In this document: one piece after another, positions 58,854 to 64,000 of the stretch | Layout: the number at the start of each line of letters is the position of its first letter | Numbering within the stretch: the first letter of the stretch is position 1 | Assembly (NCBI GenBank): GCA_032622095.1 | Contig: CP136066.1 | Location: 182,874,716 to 182,938,715, forward strand | DNA length: 64,000 bases | From: Siphonodentalium dalli | Lineage: Eukaryota > Mollusca > Scaphopoda > Gadilida > Siphonodentaliidae | Direction: 5' to 3' | Position numbers and translations under genes: made by a program | The notes under the pieces: model-generated | What the model was told of the DNA's origin: nothing | Databases searched by the model: none | Seen by the model: only the letters and a program-made list of their open reading frames with translations

Positions 58854-61253
58854 TCAATATGCAGTTAAAGAGAAAAGTGCCATGTCATCAGCATGCGTTG
58901 GACACGTGCAATTTGCACCTTGCATCGAAAGGCCATATCCCGATGACTTTAGATTTGACAAAAGATCATTGATATATATAATATAAAAGAGGGGAGATAG
59001 GGCATCTCCCTGCCTTGTTCCTTGCAGCATTGGGATCCACCTAGAGCAACCACCTTGGTGTTTAATGCAGCAGCTAATATTGTTCAACAAGTGGTAAAAT
59101 AGCCTCCAAATTTCCCCCTGTAATTGCCTCTTATGCAGTTTATACAATAAACCGTTTATCCAAACACTATCGAAAGCTTTCCATACATCCAAAAAACAGG
59201 CAAACAGTTTGCTCTGTCTCTCGGATGTATACGCTATACTTTCTGTTACAAGAAAAGAAGACATGTTGCAACTTATGCCCCGCTGGAACCCATTCTGCAA
59301 GGAATCAACTTCAATTGCAAAGGCAGTATACTTCTCCATTCTCGATAATAAAAGTTTCTCAAAAAGTTTATATATTGCTGGTAGCAGAGTAATTGCTCTG
59401 TAGCTATCAAAGGAATCTTTTGGTTTAGGATGTCCCTTATATAGAGATATTATACAACCACGCTTAGCACCAAGTGGTATATGTTCAAATTGGAAGAAAT
59501 AGTTGTACAAGGTAGCAATGCAGCGGGCAAGAGCCTCACCACCAAAAATAATATGCTCATAATTTACACCATCTGTACCAGCTGCTTTGTTGAGGTTTAA
59601 AGTGCGACAAAGAGATGTGATTTCCTTTATATTAGTTGGAAAAGTTAACAATCCGTCTAATGGGCATGTTGAATTTTTCATCGATTCGGTCTCTACAAAT
59701 TGGTTGACATGGTTAAAATGTGATTCGTCAAACTTGGGATCCGTTAGCGGTGTGGAAATTTTTTTATAATAGTACTCAGCCCAAGCTTCAAGAATATCTG
59801 GGGTTTCTCGTACTATCGAATTTTGAAAGGAGAAGTGTGTGCTACCAAGTGTCCCTAATGATTTGCGTTTCGCGTTGAAGAGTCTGAAGAAAGTATCTTG
59901 ATCACACTCAGCGCTTTTATCTATGTCATCGTTAAAAGAGCGAAGAAAATTAGTTGATGCCCTCCGGTATTCGCGCCTGAAAGAGCATTTGGCATCTTTA
60001 TAACAGCGATATAAACCAGTTGCATCATTAATTGGCCTACCAACCGAAATCCAAACAGATCTGTGATATCGCATACTCTTGTGAAGTAAGCTTAATTCTT
60101 TCGACCAGTAAGGTTTAAGAAACTTCTTAAAACGTTTCTTTGGGATATTATTCTGAGCAGAAACTGTGATAGAGTTAACTATGTTTTCATAAAATGTATC
60201 CAACTCAGATTTGTTATTTACGTCATCGTGTGGTAACGATGTAGCTAAATCTGACTGATACGACAATTGCATTACAGTGTCTAGCTTAAACTTCTTCCAA
60301 CTGAACTTACATGTACTATGGCTTGGAATTGTACTACTTCGAGGTGTATATGTATAGTCATCGTACTTCATCATGACGTAAATGGGCCTATGGTTGGACA
60401 CATTGATTGCATCATCATCCAGAATTTCGCAATGAAAAATAAGATCAGTGTCGTCTTTGTTAACGACAATGTGATCGATCACTGAACCAGGATAACCCAT
60501 GGCAGGAACGTGTGTTGCAGGTATATTCAGGGGAAAAGACACGACATTGACAGAGATAAACTTATTGTCTAAAAACTTCTTAAATGATTTGGCACGCGCA
60601 TCATCACGCTGAAGACTTGCATTGAAGTCGCCCATAAAAACCACTTTGCCGAGAACACCATATGTATCGCGGAGGTCAATCAACTTCTGTATGTACTCCC
60701 GGAAAAATGCTACAGTATAGTTCGTAGACGGAAGATAAACTTGGAATATGAAAATATATCTCCTTCCCATGTTTACTTGTATGCCGATAATGCGATCATC
60801 ATTTATTTCAAGAGGGGTTACTCTGCTCCCGAGCCTATCGCGATTCCACATGATGCATACGCCACCAGAGTAACGCCCGCGTTTCCAAGGGAGGCGTTGA
60901 GAAAAATCGCTAACAGCAAAAAAGTCATATTTTGAGTTAATGTGGCGAAAGTAAGGTAAATCTGCATCACATAACCAATGCTCGCTGATGCCACAGATAT
61001 CCAGGTTCAATTTGTCAAGAAAATTACTGAGATAACACGCAGACGAAAGAATACCAGTCGCGTTCCATGTGCCAAAGGAAAGCATTTTGTGGATCAAGAT
61101 ACTTTGCACCAGTGGAAAATCATACATTTGAGCCACCGCAGGAAGCTCATCCTTCTTTGATAAATACTGAAAATGTGAGACACAGAATAATAGCGACAAA
61201 ATACATATCAAATACATTAACAAAGTAACAATTCTGCACTTATTTGCCTTCAT
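58854..61253 (-). CDS. LINE endonuclease and reverse transcriptase, 799 codons
   Basis: APE-type endonuclease at about residues 57-295: WNATGI (63-68), SEHWL with catalytic Glu (90-94), GDFNAS (208-213), SVIDHI (257-262), SNHRP (286-290). Reverse transcriptase from about 555: KAAGTDG (556-562), QNGFQRG (653-659), FLDVWKAFDSVW with the first catalytic Asp (687-698), TRQGDALSP (746-754) and HADD (787-790), where the usual tyrosine of YADD is His. Residues 1-56 include a hydrophobic stretch and are probably not part of the enzyme; Met57 is a better domain start. It ends nine residues after HADD at an in-frame TGA. The ATG overlaps the stop of the upstream frame (ATGA). Minus-strand coding of the element. 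Confidence 0.9.
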   Translation of the reverse strand: MKANKCRIVTLLMYLICILSLLFCVSHFQYLSKKDELPAVAQMYDFPLVQSILIHKMLSFGTWNATGILSSACYLSNFLDKLNLDICGISEHWLCDADLPYFRHINSKYDFFAVSDFSQRLPWKRGRYSGGVCIMWNRDRLGSRVTPLEINDDRIIGIQVNMGRRYIFIFQVYLPSTNYTVAFFREYIQKLIDLRDTYGVLGKVVFMGDFNASLQRDDARAKSFKKFLDNKFISVNVVSFPLNIPATHVPAMGYPGSVIDHIVVNKDDTDLIFHCEILDDDAINVSNHRPIYVMMKYDDYTYTPRSSTIPSHSTCKFSWKKFKLDTVMQLSYQSDLATSLPHDDVNNKSELDTFYENIVNSITVSAQNNIPKKRFKKFLKPYWSKELSLLHKSMRYHRSVWISVGRPINDATGLYRCYKDAKCSFRREYRRASTNFLRSFNDDIDKSAECDQDTFFRLFNAKRKSLGTLGSTHFSFQNSIVRETPDILEAWAEYYYKKISTPLTDPKFDESHFNHVNQFVETESMKNSTCPLDGLLTFPTNIKEITSLCRTLNLNKAAGTDGVNYEHIIFGGEALARCIATLYNYFFQFEHIPLGAKRGCIISLYKGHPKPKDSFDSYRAITLLPAIYKLFEKLLLSRMEKYTAFAIEVDSLQNGFQRGISCNMSSFLVTESIAYTSERQSKLFACFLDVWKAFDSVWINGLLYKLHKRQLQGEIWRLFYHLLNNISCCIKHQGGCSRWIPMLQGTRQGDALSPLFYIIYINDLLSNLKSSGYGLSMQGANCTCPTHADDMALFSLTAY

Positions 61254-61501
61254 GTCTCGCTGAGGAATGCGAAACTGTTAAAAGAGAGATAACTCCATTC
61301 TGTAAATGAGTTAACTAGAGTACTGTCCCTTTTGTGTTGTAGATTTATAAACTTGGTGTTCGACCCACTCTTTACATTGAACGTCGTTGGGCCAAAAGTG
61401 AGATTAATATCAGGGTTATTCAAAAGATCCATCGAGGAAGTGATAATACCATCCATTATTGACAACAAAGCACTTAGGTGAAAACTGCAATCAGTTGTCA
61501 C
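61250..61501 (-). CDS. Small upstream frame of the LINE, unknown
   Basis: 83 codons ending in TGA that overlaps the ATG of the polyprotein by ATGA. No zinc knuckle, RRM or coiled coil is visible. It may be the decayed end of an ORF1 or a chance frame. Function not assigned. Confidence 0.35.
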   Translation of the reverse strand: MTTDCSFHLSALLSIMDGIITSSMDLLNNPDINLTFGPTTFNVKSGSNTKFINLQHKRDSTLVNSFTEWSYLSFNSFAFLSET

Positions 61502-61760
61502 AATGTGTTGTTGATATCTTCACGCTGGAGTAATTATGTTAAACGGTTAGTCGACACTCGGCCGATGACCGTTGGTCAACGCCGATATGGAATGTTTGTG
61601 CGTCGCTCATCACGCTCCTATGAAGTTTGTGCGCGTTTCAGCTAAACTGGGATAGTTCTGAAAATATTGGGCTGAAGTTTCCACACAGAGAGTCATGGCA
61701 GTGTTTCCAAAAGTCCGTCCCAATTTTTTGACATCAATCCCGGCTGGGAATAACAAAATT

Positions 61761-61955
61761 TCAAAGAGAAATGCAAACATGTCCTATTACAAGTGAAATG
61801 TTCAAAATTTTAAGAATATAAACGAACGGTGATTTTGCAGATACTTCACCACTCATGTCCATGCCATCATTACTGAAGCTCATGTCATCTGGCGGTGAAA
61901 AAGAGGCATCTTGCACAGTCGACTTGAGCGAGTGTCCATGCAGCCGATCCGCCAT
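61761..61955 (-). CDS. Small 5' frame of the LINE, unknown
   Basis: 64 codons starting MADRLHGHSLKSTVQD, 14 bases from the element's 5' end. The ATG lies inside the ATGGCGG motif. No known domain. It could be a truncated ORF1; no continuation in the same frame is seen. Confidence 0.35.
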   Translation of the reverse strand: MADRLHGHSLKSTVQDASFSPPDDMSFSNDGMDMSGEVSAKSPFVYILKILNISLVIGHVCISL

Positions 61956-61959
61956 CTTG
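61949..61959 (-). promoter_or_regulatory. YY1-like motif at the LINE 5' end
   Basis: CAAGATGGCGG on the coding strand, starting 11 bases into the element. The same type of motif near the 5' end of mammalian L1 binds YY1 and sets the transcription start. The parallel is positional and by sequence only. Confidence 0.45.
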
Positions 61960-61969
61960 TCTTACTCTC

Positions 61970-62885
61970 CGTTCAATTCTAGATGACTCGCGCGCGGGGT
62001 TGGGTACGAGTTATCTTCATTATCACCACCAAAAAAAAAAACTAAATCATCATCATGCATCGTCGTCGTTATCATCGTCGTCGTCGTTGTCGTCGATATC
62101 ACAATCGCCATGATGATCGACAACATATTTACTATCAATATGGAACATATTTACTATCAGTTTGGAAATTTCCAACATTTGGAGAGCTTGATGCCAATAT
62201 AGATGTTAGGTTTTTCGGGTCCGTGAAGTAGGCACAACATTCAACATTCGTTCAACATTCGTGTGAAGTTGGCACAACATTCAACATTCGTTCAACATTC
62301 AATTGTTCTTGTACATAATTGTTTTTAACGTGAATTGATTAAGTGGGTCGTATATATAGCACCCCTATCACAACTATAAAGTTTTAGATACTTCGATACT
62401 CATTTTTGAGGAATTTTAATTCAGGTAGATAGACAGACAGAGGGCACACCATATACGCATGATCGGATCGGGCCCATATGTGTACCATGATGGTTCTTTA
62501 ATTCTCCATATGGCCCACGCCTAGCAAGTGTGCATGGTTTTCGCTGGCGAATGTTGAACATTCGTCCAACATTCGTGTGAAGTTAGCATAACATTCAACA
62601 TTCAACATTCGTTCAACATTCAATTTTTCTTGTATACATCAGTTTTTTTTTACATTATTTGAATAAGTGGATCGTATATATTGCGCTCTATTAAAATCAG
62701 AGTATTTGATACTCAGGATATTTAATTCGGGCAGAGATAGAGGGTACATCATATACCCATGATCGGATCGGGCCCAGATTTGCAGGGATGTGTACACTCC
62801 AGATGGTATACATTAATTCACAAAAGAGCCCCCGCCTAGCAAGTGTAGTTTTTGCTGGCGAATGTTGAACAGATCATGGGAATAT
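61970..62885. repeat. 0.91 kb direct repeat flanking the LINE, right copy
   Basis: Partner of 56171-57085 at an offset of about 5800. It contains the same CATCGTCGTCG tract and two ~365 bp units with TTCAACATTCGT motifs and GCGAATGTTGAACA. Confidence 0.9.
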
Positions 62886-63420
62886 GATGTGCCCTCTATC
62901 TCTACCCGAATTAAAAATCCTCAAAAATGAGTATCGAAGTATCGAATACTCTGATTTTGATAGAGGCGCTGTATATACGACCCACTTGTTGCATTCACGA
63001 TAAACAAATTATGTACAGAAAAGTTGAATGTTGAATGAATGTTGAATGTTGTGCCAACTTCACACGAATGTTGGACGAATGTTGAATGTGCTCTCTGTTT
63101 GACATTCGCCAGCGAAAACCACACATGCTTGGCGTGGGCCCTATGGAGAATTAAAGAACAATCAGGGTACACATCCTTACAAATATGGGCCAGATCAGAC
63201 CATGCTGCGTATATATGATGTGCCCCTAGCTCTCTCTCTCTCTCTCAATCTACCGGAATTGAAAATCCTCAAAAATGAGTATCGAATACTCTAATTTTGA
63301 GGTTGCTACATATATCGACCCACTTAATCCATTCACGTTAAAAAATTTGTGTACAAGAAAATTTGAATGTTGAACGAATGTTGAATGTTGTGCTAACTTC
63401 ACGAACCCGGATGTTTCTGT
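62886..63420 (-). repeat. Inverted ~365 bp units, head-to-head with 62200-62885
   Basis: Reverse-complement copies of the ACATTCGTCCAACATTCGTG units: one full (about 62886-63225) and one partial (63235-63420), meeting the plus-oriented units at 62885. Sequence identity is lower than between the two 0.91 kb repeats, so this inversion is older than the LINE insertion. A CT microsatellite lies at about 63231-63246. Confidence 0.75.
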
Positions 63421-63463
63421 TTATTACGAAGCCCGTGAGGTTCCAAGTAAATTCATTTTTTTT

Positions 63464-63572
63464 TATTTCGTTATAACGAAATAAGATATCTAGCTAGCTC
63501 TGGCTAGCTTATATAAAACGAAATAAGATTTCGTTATAATGAAATAAGATATCGTTACAACGAAATAATAAT
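63464..63572. repeat. Cluster of ATTTCGTTATAACGAAAT palindromes
   Basis: A perfect 18 bp palindrome at about 63465, followed by GAAATAAGATATC phrases and further partial copies (TTTCGTTATAATGAAATAAG, CGTTACAACGAAATAAT) over ~110 bp, with CTAGCTAGC/GGCTAGC inverted phrases between. Confidence 0.7.
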
Positions 63573-64000
63573 TATTATTTAAATTAAATTAAATATTTGA
63601 GCGTAATGAGATAAGAAAGTGTATAGTTCATTGTGATTTGGTGACTTATAGTGGCATACTTCATGACGGGTCCATGGACAGAACAAAAATCGACCCTGTG
63701 CACCTAATGATGCATAGCCTAATCATATATTGGGGTGGTGAATGTGAAAAACGAAAATGTGGATTTCGTATTGTAAAATTCATCTATAATAGTCTATAGA
63801 ATATAGTTGAATATAACTATAATTAGCTGGGATGTGACAACTGTCACAAATCTCAGACCAAAACTATAGTTGGAAATTTGTCATACCGGGTGTTAGATCG
63901 AAAAAATTTCAACAGTTGGAAATTTCAAGATCCCAGTTGGAAAATGAAACGCAAATTGGGCGGTGCACGCGGTTTATATATATACAAAGTTGAAATTGAG
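63573..64000. other. No recognisable feature
   Basis: AT-rich. CAGTTGGAAATTTC-type phrases recur at the far end, as at the start of the window. Confidence 0.4.

Larger units (their letters stand above)
57086..61969 (-). mobile_element. Near full-length non-LTR retrotransposon (LINE), 4.88 kb
   Basis: Read on the minus strand it begins GGAGAGTAAGACAAGATGGC, has small 5' frames, a long endonuclease/reverse transcriptase frame and a ~560 bp 3' region, and ends in an AT dinucleotide tail (57086-57094). Both junctions coincide exactly with the 0.91 kb direct repeats, so they formally are target duplications. The coding frame has one in-frame TGA and one homopolymer frameshift. A (TC)n tract on the coding strand lies at 57264-57299. 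The clade is not determined; the APE endonuclease plus RT plus CCHC-like end suggests the CR1/L2/Jockey/I side. Confidence 0.85.

Noticed and set aside
56171-62885. LTR retrotransposon reading of the 0.91 kb direct repeats
   Set aside because: No TG...CA ends, no primer-binding site or polypurine tract, no protease or integrase. The enclosed enzyme is an APE-type LINE polyprotein on the minus strand, and its own 5' and 3' ends meet the repeats.

Overview
The window is eukaryotic genomic DNA, most likely from a marine invertebrate. A lophotrochozoan such as a mollusc is my guess from the style of the repeats and of the LINE, and that guess is weak. It is AT-rich and nearly all of it is mobile or repetitive DNA. 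I see no rRNA, tRNA, CRISPR array or prokaryotic operon. Most open frames under about 120 codons are chance or repeat artefacts.

Candidate host gene (+ strand, 5' end probably outside the window). Splice-bounded segments at 8919-8971, 29146-29186, 37947-38096 and 43165-43230 have mutually compatible phases. Read in order they give the end of a type I membrane protein: a short lumenal segment, one transmembrane helix, and a cytosolic tail with a D-x-x-x-L-L sorting-type motif and an acidic end. Its introns would be about 20, 8.8 and 5 kb and are packed with transposons. I do not recognise the family.

Transposons. (1) At least eight TTAA-flanked elements with CCCTTT termini (piggyBac-like non-autonomous elements) lie between 15.8 and 46.9 kb. 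They belong to at least two terminus types but share the same ~69 bp near-perfect hairpin, often twice per element. A tandem pair at 38.2-38.65 kb carries a diverged version. (2) A near full-length non-LTR retrotransposon lies on the minus strand (57086-61969), with APE-type endonuclease, reverse transcriptase and a C-terminal zinc knuckle. One in-frame stop and one homopolymer frameshift break it, and it sits between 0.91 kb direct repeats. A 5'-truncated relative lies at 11590-12656. (3) A 4.75 kb foldback element (48911-53658) has ~715 bp inverted arms and is inserted in a ~285 bp tandem array. (4) Smaller elements with readable ends are a hAT-type MITE (18541-19056), two Mutator-type MITEs (4179-4728 and 46902-47454) and several TIR or hairpin elements.

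Layout. 0-3.8 kb: degenerate repeats and a CT microsatellite. 3.8-8.7 kb: a tandem array of ~630 bp units with two nested insertions. 9-20 kb: LINE remnant, degenerate repeats, first MITEs. 20-33 kb: tandem duplications and TTAA MITEs. 34-35.2 kb: a minisatellite. 35.7-43.3 kb: 3' part of the candidate gene with intronic elements. 44-48 kb: hairpin MITEs. 48-54.7 kb: array plus foldback element. 56-63.4 kb: LINE and its flanking repeats.

All calls were made by reading. Nothing was aligned or searched.
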